Shown here: in pieces, positions 25,878-34,188 of the stretch
Position numbering within the stretch: position 1 is the stretch's first letter
How the letters are laid out: each line of letters opens with the position of its first letter
DNA from: an uncultured Muribaculaceae bacterium
Lineage (GTDB): Bacteria; Bacteroidota; Bacteroidia; Bacteroidales; Muribaculaceae
NCBI GenBank assembly: GCA_910584055.1
Contig: CAJTZS010000023.1
Span: 4,865 to 68,864, forward strand
Reading direction: 5' to 3'
DNA: 64,000 nt
The notes under the pieces: model-generated
Seen by the model: the letters and a program-made list of their open reading frames with translations, nothing else
What the model was told of the DNA's origin: nothing
Databases searched by the model: none
Position numbers and translations under genes: made by a program

Positions 25878-27028
25878 GAAAAATTCTATTGGTCTTCGGC
25901 ACCAGGCCGGAGGCAATAAAAATGGCGCCTCTTGTGAAGGAGTTTCAGAAGTATTCTGACATTTTCGACACTAAGGTTTGCGTCACAGGTCAGCATCGCC
26001 AGATGCTAGATCAGGTGCTTGAACTTTTTGAGATCACTCCCGATTATGATCTTAATATCATGAAGCAAGGGCAGGATCTTTATGATGTGACAGCAAGAGT
26101 GCTTACCGGTATGCGAGACGTCCTAAAGGAATCAAAGCCGGATGTGGTTCTTGTTCATGGGGACACTACAACTTCTACAGCTGCGGCTCTTGCCGCTTTT
26201 TATCAGCAGATTCCAGTGGGCCATGTGGAGGCGGGATTGAGAACTTACAATATTTATTCGCCTTGGCCCGAGGAGATGAACCGGCAGATCACGGGTAGGA
26301 TTGCTGAGTATGATTTCGCACCTACCCCCCTGAGCCAGTCTAATCTTCTGAAAGAGGGGGTTAGCGAAGATAAGATTACTGTCACAGGCAATACTGTGAT
26401 TGATGCACTTTACATGGTTGTGGATAAGATCAAGGGCAGTATTCTTCTTGAAGGAACTATTATAACGGAATTGAAAAAGTCGGGCTACGACATAGCACGA
26501 CTTCGGAATGGTAAAAAGCTGGTGTTGATCACAGGGCATCGACGTGAGAATTTCGGAGAAGGGTTTATATCCATGTGCGGGGCAATCAAGGCTCTAACGG
26601 AGAAATATCGCGACGTTGATTTTGTGTATCCAATGCATCTAAATCCAAACGTGCGTAAGCCGATACATGAAGTGTTTGGAGAGGATCTATCAGGTCTTGG
26701 GAACATGTTTTTTATTGAGCCTCTTGAATATCTTTCGTTCGTATATCTTATGGAGAAGTCCAATATCGTATTGACGGATAGCGGCGGTATTCAGGAAGAG
26801 GCTCCGGGACTTGGGAAACCGGTACTCGTCATGAGGGACACTACAGAACGTCCGGAAGCCCTTGATGCCGGTACTGTCAAGCTTGTAGGCACTGATTATA
26901 ATAAGATACTTGCGGAGGTATCGGCTCTTCTGGATAATCAGGAATATTATGAGGCAATGAGCAAGGCTGTGAATCCCTATGGTGATGGGATGGCTTGCGA
27001 AAGGATCGTGAAGGTTCTGGCTAAATAA
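25874..27028 (+). CDS. wecB: UDP-N-acetylglucosamine 2-epimerase (non-hydrolysing)
   Basis: A 384-residue enzyme converting UDP-GlcNAc to UDP-ManNAc. Motifs: LVFGTRPEAIKMAPLV at the N-terminus, VHGDTTTSTAAALAAF, VGHVEAGLRT, ITGHRRENFG, and the uridine-binding TDSGGIQEEAPGLGKPVLVMR. Together with wecC it forms the pathway to UDP-ManNAcA. A perfect 13-bp stem with a T-run follows, separating it from wecC. Confidence 0.95.
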   Translation: MRKILLVFGTRPEAIKMAPLVKEFQKYSDIFDTKVCVTGQHRQMLDQVLELFEITPDYDLNIMKQGQDLYDVTARVLTGMRDVLKESKPDVVLVHGDTTTSTAAALAAFYQQIPVGHVEAGLRTYNIYSPWPEEMNRQITGRIAEYDFAPTPLSQSNLLKEGVSEDKITVTGNTVIDALYMVVDKIKGSILLEGTIITELKKSGYDIARLRNGKKLVLITGHRRENFGEGFISMCGAIKALTEKYRDVDFVYPMHLNPNVRKPIHEVFGEDLSGLGNMFFIEPLEYLSFVYLMEKSNIVLTDSGGIQEEAPGLGKPVLVMRDTTERPEALDAGTVKLVGTDYNKILAEVSALLDNQEYYEAMSKAVNPYGDGMACERIVKVLAK

Positions 27029-27041
27029 TCAAAAACAATCG

Positions 27042-27098
27042 GTAGGCAACAAAAATAATGCAGGAATAAAACGCAGTTGTTTTGTTGCCTACTTTTTT
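27042..27098 (+). terminator. Terminator-like hairpin between wecB and wecC
   Basis: GTAGGCAACAAAA (27042-27054) pairs perfectly with TTTTGTTGCCTAC (27080-27092) and is followed by six T. It could stop polymerase after wecB unless UpxY-type antitermination lets it pass, so wecC expression may depend on the state of the switch. Confidence 0.75.
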
Positions 27099-27170
27099 GT
27101 ATTCTCAAATGTCTGCTGAGAAAACAAGTATTTAGCAGATTCGAAAATTCATATTAACCAATATAACAAG

Positions 27171-28379
27171 ATGAAAGCATGTTTTATGGGGTTGGGCTAT
27201 ATCGGCCTGCCCACTGCGATTATTGCCGCTAAAGAAGGTGGCGTGGATATTGTAGGTGTGGATATAAATCCCGCAGTAGTTGAACAGACAAATGCCGGTC
27301 ATCTCCATATCATAGAGCCAGGTATGGAAGAACGCCTGCAGGAGGTGATAGCTTCCGGAAAGCTTCACGCTGCGGTGAAACCGGAAGTTGCAGACGCATA
27401 TTTCATGGTGGTGCCAACACCATTTAAGGGTAATCATGAGCCGGATGTCAGTTACGTGGAGGCGGCTACGAGAGCTGTAATTCCGTTACTTAAGGAGGGT
27501 GATTTGTATGTAATTGAATCAACATCTCCTGTCGGGACAACAGAGCAGATGGCAGAGATTATTTTCTCGGAAAGACCTGAATTAAAAGACAAGATTTTTA
27601 TAGCCTATTGTCCTGAGAGGGTTTTGCCGGGCAATGTAATCTATGAGTTGGTGCATAATGATCGAGTGATTGGAGGCTTGAATCCGGAATCAACAGAGAA
27701 AGCAATTGAGTTTTATTCAAAGTTTGTAAAGGGCACGCTTCACCGTACCAACTCCCGTACTGCAGAAATGTGCAAACTGACTGAGAATTCGAGTCGCGAT
27801 GTGCAGATAGCATTTGCTAATGAGCTTTCGCTTATATGCGATAAGGCGGGAATAAATGTGTGGGATCTTATCAACCTTGCCAATAAACATCCTCGTGTCA
27901 ACATCCTTCAGCCTGGCTGTGGAGTCGGAGGTCATTGCATCGCAGTGGATCCTTATTTTATAACGGCAGATTTCCCGGCAGAATCTAAGCTTATTTCCGA
28001 TGCCCGTGAAATTAACAATTACAAGGCGTTTTGGTGCGCGGAAAAGGTGAAGAATGCGATGCTGGAGTTTGAGCTTAAGAATCACCGCAAGCCCACTGTT
28101 GCCATGATGGGGCTGGCGTTCAAACCTGATATTGACGACTTGCGAGAATCACCGGCGAAGCAGATAGTAAGCAAGGTAATGCAGAGCTGCAATAATGCGG
28201 ATATCCTGGTGGTGGAACCGAATGTGAAGAGCCACAATGTGTTTAAGCTTACAGATTATAACGAGGCTTACGCCAAAGCCGACATCGTTGTATTCCTGAC
28301 GGCGCATTCTCCATTTAAAACTTTGGAATATGATGCGAACAAGGTGATACTTGATTTCTGTGGTATTTTCAAAAAATAA
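27171..28379 (+). CDS. wecC: UDP-N-acetyl-D-mannosamine dehydrogenase
   Basis: A 402-residue UDP-sugar dehydrogenase making UDP-ManNAcA from the WecB product. The NAD motif GLGYIGLPTA starts at residue 7, ESTSPVGTT and NSSRDVQIAFANELSLI are conserved, and the catalytic Cys lies in QPGCGVGGHCIAVDPYF. The C-terminal domain has GLAFKPDIDDLRESPA. It is the last gene of the polysaccharide locus. Confidence 0.94.
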   Translation: MKACFMGLGYIGLPTAIIAAKEGGVDIVGVDINPAVVEQTNAGHLHIIEPGMEERLQEVIASGKLHAAVKPEVADAYFMVVPTPFKGNHEPDVSYVEAATRAVIPLLKEGDLYVIESTSPVGTTEQMAEIIFSERPELKDKIFIAYCPERVLPGNVIYELVHNDRVIGGLNPESTEKAIEFYSKFVKGTLHRTNSRTAEMCKLTENSSRDVQIAFANELSLICDKAGINVWDLINLANKHPRVNILQPGCGVGGHCIAVDPYFITADFPAESKLISDAREINNYKAFWCAEKVKNAMLEFELKNHRKPTVAMMGLAFKPDIDDLRESPAKQIVSKVMQSCNNADILVVEPNVKSHNVFKLTDYNEAYAKADIVVFLTAHSPFKTLEYDANKVILDFCGIFKK

Positions 28380-28382
28380 AAA

Positions 28383-28422
28383 CGGGGCACGGCCGTGCCC
28401 CGCACTTGACTGGCTGCGCTGA
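28383..28422 (+). repeat. GGCACGGCCGTGCC palindromic repeat, copy 1
   Basis: A perfect 20-bp palindrome (CGGGGCACGGCCGTGCCCCG, 28383-28402) followed by CACTTGACTGGCTG-CGCTGA. A close relative occurs in the same orientation at 32435-32478, on the other side of the helicase module. It probably ends the wecC transcript as a hairpin although no T-run follows. Confidence 0.7.
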
Positions 28423-28444
28423 CGAGATTCTTTCGAATTTTTGT

Positions 28445-28488
28445 TTCCGCATAAAATCAAATTATTAATAATTTGATTTTATGCGGAA
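28445..28488. repeat. Perfect 44-bp palindrome
   Basis: Positions 28445-28488 read the same on both strands; each half is 22 bp, from TTCCGCATAAAATC to the central TTAA. As RNA it gives a 20-bp stem. It sits between the end of the polysaccharide locus and the helicase gene, 178 bp before the latter. A second small hairpin (TTAGCGG/CCGCTAA) follows at about 28499-28516. Confidence 0.85.
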
Positions 28489-28665
28489 GTTTATTTAATT
28501 TAGCGGATGACCGCTAATTGGAGTGTATATAATCGTTATTTATATTCCATTCCTTAAACGCATACCATTAAACTTTGCAGCTGATGTAATCCCTACCATA
28601 AAATATTCCGTTATTGCAATTGGGAAAATAGAGGCTGGTTGTAAAATCAATAAAAGCAACACAAT

Positions 28666-30666
28666 ATGAAAACCGATAATATTTTCATCGAACTTTCAGA
28701 ACACCCACATATCAAGGATTTGACACAATCTCTGACAGAGTATGGGAAAGATAATCCGGGTGAATTGTTGTTCTGCATATCAAAACCTCTTGGTGGAGAT
28801 TCGGATATAGATTATCCCGGAGCGGTCATATTGTCGCTTACCCATAAAATGATATTTTTAGGTAATGCGGACGAGGAGAATTTCCACCAATACATCGACG
28901 ATTTTATTGATGATATTGGAGCATTGAGCAAAAATTTCAAGTATCAGAAATTTATAGGGAGGCCACGTGAGTGGCGCGATAGAATCACGGCGATAGAGCC
29001 AATCAGTGAGGATCTCAACATTTCACGGATCTTTGAGAATAATAAAATCGAAAAGAAGGATTACAGATTGATGAAATATATCATCTCTTTGCTGACGGGA
29101 AGCATCAATGAACTTGACGATAACTCCCTTGATGAGAGTAAGGATCTTCTTGAGGAGGTGAAGCGCAAGATTCTTCTTTTCGATGCAGACCAGACGCGTT
29201 TCCTATATAACAATTATGCTGTAAAGAAGCTAATATCGGTGCAGGGACTGTCGGGGACTGGAAAGACCGAACTTCTTCTTCATAAGCTTAAGGATATTTA
29301 TCAATCACCTAAAGAGAGCGGCGAACACAACAAGATTTTCTTTACTTGCCATAATATCGCTCTTGCAAATGAGATAAAGTCAAGAATCACACCGTTCTTC
29401 AATAAGATGAAGATTACGCGCCAGATTCCGTGGAATGAGGAGCTGTGGGTCGGTCATGCCTGGGGAGCCCGCACATCGCCCGATTCTGGTCTCTATTCGT
29501 ATCTTTGTGACTACTACGGCATCCCGTTTTACCGATATTCGCCAGGTGTTAAATATGATTTCATATACGGTAAATTATTGAAGGCGCTTGAAGGAATTCC
29601 TGCCGGTAAATTCAAACCTTGTCTTGATTATATTCTTGTGGATGAAAACCAGGATTTCCCCGAGGTTTTTTTTGAAGTCTGCAAGAAGGTAGTGAGAGAA
29701 AAAGTATACACTGCGGGCGATGTTTTCCAGAATATATTCTATGAGCGGCAGTCAAAACCGAAAGGTGTAGATATTTCTTTGAGCCGCTGCTACCGGACTG
29801 ACCCGCGGACTTTGATGTTCGCGCATACGGTGGGCCTGGGACTGAAGGAGTCTCGGCGGTATAACTGGTTCGAAAAGAAGGAATGGGAATCTTTCGGCTA
29901 TAGAGTAGATAATAAAAGGAAAGGGAAAACCATATCCCTGAGCCGCGTGCCGGTAAATAGATTTTCCGAAGATGACACCGAGAGCAGTGTCAGTATAATC
30001 CAGGGCATATCAATAAAGAAGCTTATAGATATATTAAAGGAGCTTAAGGATAAGTATCCAATGATTAAACCGGGAGATATTGCAATAATTATGATAGATG
30101 AGGAGAAATATATTTATGAATATATGGACAGTCTGGCAGTATCTGTAAACATGGAACTGGGCTGGTATGTTACGAGAGGACATGAATCGAAGAAAACGGA
30201 TCCGGACAGGCTGTATATAACCAATGCCAACAATGTAAAGGGGCTTGAATTCCCATTTGTAATATGTGTTACCGATGACATTGAGGACGAACCTCGTTAC
30301 AGAAACAAGCTATACACAATGCTAACCCGTTCCTTCTTGAAAACTTTCTTGATGGTCAAATCTAATAGAAAGACGGCATTGCTGCGGGAAATATACGATG
30401 ATATCAATACCCGACATATGATAGCGGATGTCGCAATCCCTTCAGAAGAGGATAAGCAACAGATAAAACAATCGCTTATTGAACTACAGCAGGAGGAAAT
30501 CCCGAAAAGTTCAAATGAGATTTTTGAGGAAGCGTTATCGGAACTTAAGATAACTGACGGACCCAAAGCTGCGAATTTAAAACGGATGCTGGAGAATACA
30601 AATGTTGACAAATTCAACAAAGAGAAGATAAAACAGTTCATGCAAAGTAATATGGAATACGTATGA
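28666..30666 (+). CDS. Superfamily 1 (UvrD/Rep-like) helicase
   Basis: A 666-residue SF1 helicase-like ATPase. The N-terminal 165 residues have no recognised domain. Then come a Q-motif region (DADQTRFL), Walker A GLSGTGKTE (194-202), Walker B ILVDENQDFP (323-332), motif III TAGDVFQN, motif V KGLEFPFVICV and motif VI YTMLTRSFLKTFL. The C-terminal about 100 residues are charged and helical. It overlaps the next gene by 4 bp (ATGA). Helicases paired with a small unknown protein between mobile sequences are typical of phage defence; a DNA repair role cannot be excluded. Confidence 0.82.
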   Translation: MKTDNIFIELSEHPHIKDLTQSLTEYGKDNPGELLFCISKPLGGDSDIDYPGAVILSLTHKMIFLGNADEENFHQYIDDFIDDIGALSKNFKYQKFIGRPREWRDRITAIEPISEDLNISRIFENNKIEKKDYRLMKYIISLLTGSINELDDNSLDESKDLLEEVKRKILLFDADQTRFLYNNYAVKKLISVQGLSGTGKTELLLHKLKDIYQSPKESGEHNKIFFTCHNIALANEIKSRITPFFNKMKITRQIPWNEELWVGHAWGARTSPDSGLYSYLCDYYGIPFYRYSPGVKYDFIYGKLLKALEGIPAGKFKPCLDYILVDENQDFPEVFFEVCKKVVREKVYTAGDVFQNIFYERQSKPKGVDISLSRCYRTDPRTLMFAHTVGLGLKESRRYNWFEKKEWESFGYRVDNKRKGKTISLSRVPVNRFSEDDTESSVSIIQGISIKKLIDILKELKDKYPMIKPGDIAIIMIDEEKYIYEYMDSLAVSVNMELGWYVTRGHESKKTDPDRLYITNANNVKGLEFPFVICVTDDIEDEPRYRNKLYTMLTRSFLKTFLMVKSNRKTALLREIYDDINTRHMIADVAIPSEEDKQQIKQSLIELQQEEIPKSSNEIFEEALSELKITDGPKAANLKRMLENTNVDKFNKEKIKQFMQSNMEYV

Positions 30667-31334
30667 AATGCGAGATAGCATACGAACTTTCGTCTCATAT
30701 TGAGGACATGGTCTTTCCTGAACACCTCATCACAAACAAACAAGAGCTGATTCTTATATGCATGGAAGTGTGCCGTGAATTGGCTGCGTCTGATGAGGTA
30801 AACTTCAGGCATTTAGGTGATAAGGGAATACTGGTTAAGGTTGATAGAATGAGCCGCTTTTTTTTCTTTAAGAAAGGTAAATATATATCGTTGGCGATTC
30901 CGGATTCACTGGCTATTGGCAAAAAACCTGAAGGCCGTATGACGTTCTCTTATGAGGATCGGAATATTGATGCGGATACCTGGTCAAAACTGATATCCTT
31001 GGCTCATGAGGATAGGCAAGAACGTATTGATACGCTCTCTTATTATATTGACGAGAATAGGAAAGGCATCATAGATATAGACATTGCAACAATCTATATG
31101 AACTTTGAGATTGCTGATTTTGGATATTTGCGTTATGATCATGATGAAAGTGGATTCAGAGATGCTAAAAACAAGGGCAATGAGCATTATCATCCACTGA
31201 ACCATCTTGATATTCACCTTGCCTCCCACGCTACATTCAAAACGGGACTTCCTCATAGAGGTTTCCTGAAACCATCGGAATTTGTGGAGATTGTCAATAA
31301 TTCCGAGCCGAGATGGTATCTACAAAAAATATGA
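30663..31334 (+). CDS. DUF2290-like protein, partner of the SF1 helicase
   Basis: A 223-residue soluble protein coupled to the helicase by an ATGA overlap. The C-terminal half shows GYLRYDHDESGF, then EHYHPLNHLDIHL and GLPHRGFLKPSEFVEIV, the pattern I associate with DUF2290: a conserved H-P-x-x-H-L segment and a later PxEFVE. Family assignment is from memory. The His-rich segment could be a metal or catalytic site. From the operon structure it is likely an effector or accessory subunit of the helicase. Confidence 0.6.
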   Translation: MKCEIAYELSSHIEDMVFPEHLITNKQELILICMEVCRELAASDEVNFRHLGDKGILVKVDRMSRFFFFKKGKYISLAIPDSLAIGKKPEGRMTFSYEDRNIDADTWSKLISLAHEDRQERIDTLSYYIDENRKGIIDIDIATIYMNFEIADFGYLRYDHDESGFRDAKNKGNEHYHPLNHLDIHLASHATFKTGLPHRGFLKPSEFVEIVNNSEPRWYLQKI

Positions 31335-31361
31335 GCTCTCGGCTGCGCCGATAAACTCGCT

Positions 31362-31922
31362 TTATCCGTTTATGGTAAATTCTCCTTCGTAAGTTTGATT
31401 TAATTTATATTCTATATCTTTGATTGTAATAGTGCCGTTGGTGAGTTGTTCTCGGTTTACGAGTAGATATATGGTACTGGTTGTGTCTGCAATCTGTAGA
31501 AATGTTTCGGGACCGAAGAGATTCACCATAATGCGCTGATAGAATCTGAAGCGCCGACTCCCCGTTTCTTTATTCACTTTCTTGTTTTTAATATCTTTGT
31601 CAAGGTCTGGGGCGGCGATGAAGCCAAATGAAACCAATCTGTTATTTCGATAATATTCCAACATCACTTCGATACATGTACGCACAATCGTTCGGGGTTC
31701 AAAATCGTTCGTGAGTAGCGAATACCTGTTCTTACTTTTCTCTACGCCTTTCCAATAAAATTTAAGTCCCCAGAACTCGTTTTCAAATCCTTCAACTTCA
31801 ACAATATATCGTTTATTACTTTTAAGGGATCTGAATGTCCATAAATCAATAATGCGAAGCGTGTCATTATCCTTGCTTCGCATTATGTGCTTAGGTTTAT
31901 AATATTCCGTTGGACATGTCAC
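31362..31922 (-). CDS. Hypothetical protein
   Basis: A 186-residue protein on the minus strand, convergent with the DUF2290-like gene (27 bp apart). Features: an N-terminal beta-rich half (RYIVEVEGFENEFWGLKFYW), FGFIAAPDLDKD, and a conserved-looking RRFRFYQRIMVNLFGPETF segment. No signal peptide or membrane helix. I do not recognise the family with certainty. It may be part of the defence island. Confidence 0.6.
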   Translation of the reverse strand: MTCPTEYYKPKHIMRSKDNDTLRIIDLWTFRSLKSNKRYIVEVEGFENEFWGLKFYWKGVEKSKNRYSLLTNDFEPRTIVRTCIEVMLEYYRNNRLVSFGFIAAPDLDKDIKNKKVNKETGSRRFRFYQRIMVNLFGPETFLQIADTTSTIYLLVNREQLTNGTITIKDIEYKLNQTYEGEFTING

Positions 31923-32098
31923 GGCAGCAAATACTGATATGATGAGATGCGCATCTGCTGACGCTCGGCATTGGTTACCGTCCTTAGCTTTATGTGCGCA
32001 GCGGGTTTAACTGTCGAGACATTACTACCTCTATCCTTAGTCATGGATGCAATCGATAACATAGTTTTCTTCGATGCTTTCATCTCTTCTTGCTTTAA

Positions 32099-32410
32099 AG
32101 TCTGTTAATTGGCATAGGTCTCATTTGTTATTCGCAAAGTTATAATAATTATTTTGATATTGCAACTTCTACGGGTGCTAATCGTAATGTAATTCATATT
32201 ATTAACACTTTCCTTCAATGGGTAGTTCTAAGAAAATGTTTAGTTTTAAACCAAATTAAACATACTCTTAGTGAAGATGGAGAATGCTATTATGGTTCCT
32301 ATCGTCTGTTTCATGAGAAAGGTTTGTGGGGAAGGCTGTTCAATGTGCTGTTCGGCTTTCCGGTGACGTTCGCTTATGATCTGGTCTGCTCAAAGTTGAA
32401 GAAAGATTAG
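32099..32410 (+). pseudogene. Possible gene remnant without start codon
   Basis: The 809 bp between 31923 and 32731 hold no intact gene. One frame is open for 104 codons after a TAA at 32096 and ends at TAG 32408-32410. It contains no ATG and reads through protein-like sequence near its end (GSYRLFHEKGLWGRLFNVLF, then VTFAYDLVCSKLKKD). It could be the 3' end of a gene whose 5' part was lost. The rest of the gap shows only the palindromic repeat at 32435-32478 and a weak -7 (TAACTTTA at 32612-32619). Confidence 0.3.
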
Positions 32411-32434
32411 CGGAGGGAGGGCTGTTGACGCAGC

Positions 32435-32478
32435 CGCGGCACGGCCGTGCCGCGCACTCGACCGGCTGATGCTGACAT
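32435..32478 (+). repeat. GGCACGGCCGTGCC palindromic repeat, copy 2
   Basis: A perfect 20-bp palindrome (CGCGGCACGGCCGTGCCGCG, 32435-32454) followed by CACTCGACCGGCTGATGCTGA. Compared with copy 1 at 28383-28422 it keeps the core, the CACT-GAC-GGCTG tail and the orientation. The two copies enclose the helicase/DUF2290 module. Confidence 0.7.
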
Positions 32479-32737
32479 AGAGCTCCGGCAGTGCCTAAAA
32501 AAGCGCAAACGGGGCTCTTTAATAAGACTGGAAATGAGAGTGATGGACTGATAAAAAGATTAAAAAGTCTGAAAAATCAATAAAAATAGGTGAATTAACA
32601 TTTATTATTATTAACTTTACATCGCAGAACGTGATTAATATCATACGAAGTTGTTTAGATTAGTTTTTGATCAACTTCTACAATTGGCTCTGATCTTGGC
32701 TTTATGTATTAAACGTAAGACCTAAAATCTCTTGGTG

Positions 32738-33025
32738 ATGTATCTCATTTCTTATAAAATATCTGAACCGCAAGTTTCTGATTCTTTGCTTGCATCTTTA
32801 GGAAACATGGGCGATTCCATAGCTCTTTTCCCGAACACTCGTATTCTGGATGCAAGTATGTCTGCGGATGATATTTTTAATGAGCTTTATAAAATAATAA
32901 AACCATCCGATCAAATCATAATAATCCCATTCGAGATGAAGGATATACAGGGATTTATTAACAGCAATGTTATTGATTGGATGCGTCAGCGCGAAGGCGT
33001 GGTTAAGCAGGAAATCAGTAAATGA
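32738..33025 (+). CDS. Small Cas2/SinR-like protein
   Basis: A 95-residue protein from ATG 32738 (the frame also extends to TTG 32732). MYLISYKISEPQVSDSLLASL, LDASMSADDIFNELYKII and the strand DQIIIIPFE fit the small ferredoxin-like fold shared by Cas2, VapD and the SinR-like family: a first strand ending in Y/D, a helix, then a later hydrophobic strand. There is no CRISPR array or Cas1 nearby. Its stop overlaps the ATPase start (ATGA), so the two are translated together. Family assignment is by pattern, not search. Confidence 0.6.
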   Translation: MYLISYKISEPQVSDSLLASLGNMGDSIALFPNTRILDASMSADDIFNELYKIIKPSDQIIIIPFEMKDIQGFINSNVIDWMRQREGVVKQEISK

Positions 33026-34188
33026 TTAAATCTTTAAGGCTTGAAAATTTTAAATGTTTCAAGGATTCGGGTGTGATTCCTCTCGGAAAAGTGAGTGTGC
33101 TGACTGGTTATAATGGCGCCGGTAAATCATCGCTATTTCAGGCTCTTTTGCTGCTGGCGCAGAGCGTGGAGGGAGATGAGCTGCACCGTGTGCGTGCAAA
33201 CGGAAAGTATGTTAGTCTGGGTTCTGTGTCGGATTTTGTTACGTTCGGTTCTGATGAAAAGAAGTTTTCAATCGAGATTGAATCAGAAGCTCCTGATTAT
33301 AGTATGAACTTTACTTTCTCTCCGAATAAGGAAAATAGTAGACTGGGGGATTTATGCGGATTTGTTTTAAATGGTCAGGATCAGTTCTCAACATCAAGTA
33401 AAATCGGAGGGAATGTTTCTGCGGTGTCGGATGGTGATGTTAAAACAAAAGCCGCAGAGAAAGAAGCAGACAGGGTTCTTCAATGCGCTGATTGGACATT
33501 TCTGAATATTTTTAAAAACATTCATTATATCTCTGCCAATAGGCTTGGGCCGACACTATATGAGGTGAGAACAGAAGTTGACAGGGAGAATCCCATCGGA
33601 GAGAAAGGGGAGCATCGTCTTGAGGTGTTGAAATCCAGACCGGACATCATTGAAAATATCGAGCATGAACTTTCGTTTATATTGGAGCGCGAAACAAAGA
33701 TAGTGCTTGGTGAGGGAGAAGAGTCTAAATCGATTCTAAATCTTAGTTTCACGGAGGGTGACACTAATGTGGTAAAGAGTGTGAACACCGGTTTCGGATT
33801 TGCTTACGTATTACCTTTGCTGATGGCGACCGAATGTCAACATAATGGGAAGGTTCTTGTGGAAAACCCTGAGGCTCATTTGCATCCAAGAGCGCAATCG
33901 CGTCTTATACAAGTTCTATCCAAACGTGCAGTCGAGAATGACAATCAATTGCTTGTGGAGAGCCATAGTGAGCATATTGTAAATGGCATAAGGCTTGCGT
34001 GCCTTCTGGAAAAAGAAATAAATCCTTTGACCACAGATGATGTCAAATTCTATTTCTTTAATGAGGACAATAGGATTGTGCCACTTGAAATTGATGAGGA
34101 CGCGCAGCTGTCGCCATGGCCTGAAGGTTTCTTTGACCAATTGCAAAAGGATTCCGCTGAAATTCTTCGAAGAGGGTTGTTGAAATGA
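33022..34188 (+). CDS. OLD/ABC-type AAA ATPase (DUF3696-like)
   Basis: A 388-residue ATPase with an N-terminal LRLENFKCFKDSG strand typical of SMC/ABC-like AAA proteins. Walker A is GYNGAGKSS (29-37), Walker B is KVLVENPEAHLHPRAQSRL, and a SHSEHIVNGIRL segment follows. No Toprim nuclease domain is fused, so any nuclease activity should come from a partner. ATPases of this kind are the sensors or motors of many defence systems (OLD, Septu, PARIS and others). It overlaps both neighbours by 4 bp. Confidence 0.82.
   Translation: MIKSLRLENFKCFKDSGVIPLGKVSVLTGYNGAGKSSLFQALLLLAQSVEGDELHRVRANGKYVSLGSVSDFVTFGSDEKKFSIEIESEAPDYSMNFTFSPNKENSRLGDLCGFVLNGQDQFSTSSKIGGNVSAVSDGDVKTKAAEKEADRVLQCADWTFLNIFKNIHYISANRLGPTLYEVRTEVDRENPIGEKGEHRLEVLKSRPDIIENIEHELSFILERETKIVLGEGEESKSILNLSFTEGDTNVVKSVNTGFGFAYVLPLLMATECQHNGKVLVENPEAHLHPRAQSRLIQVLSKRAVENDNQLLVESHSEHIVNGIRLACLLEKEINPLTTDDVKFYFFNEDNRIVPLEIDEDAQLSPWPEGFFDQLQKDSAEILRRGLLK

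Noticed and set aside
32738..33025. CRISPR-Cas locus because of the Cas2-like protein
   Set aside because: No repeat-spacer array and no Cas1 or other Cas gene is visible anywhere in the window.
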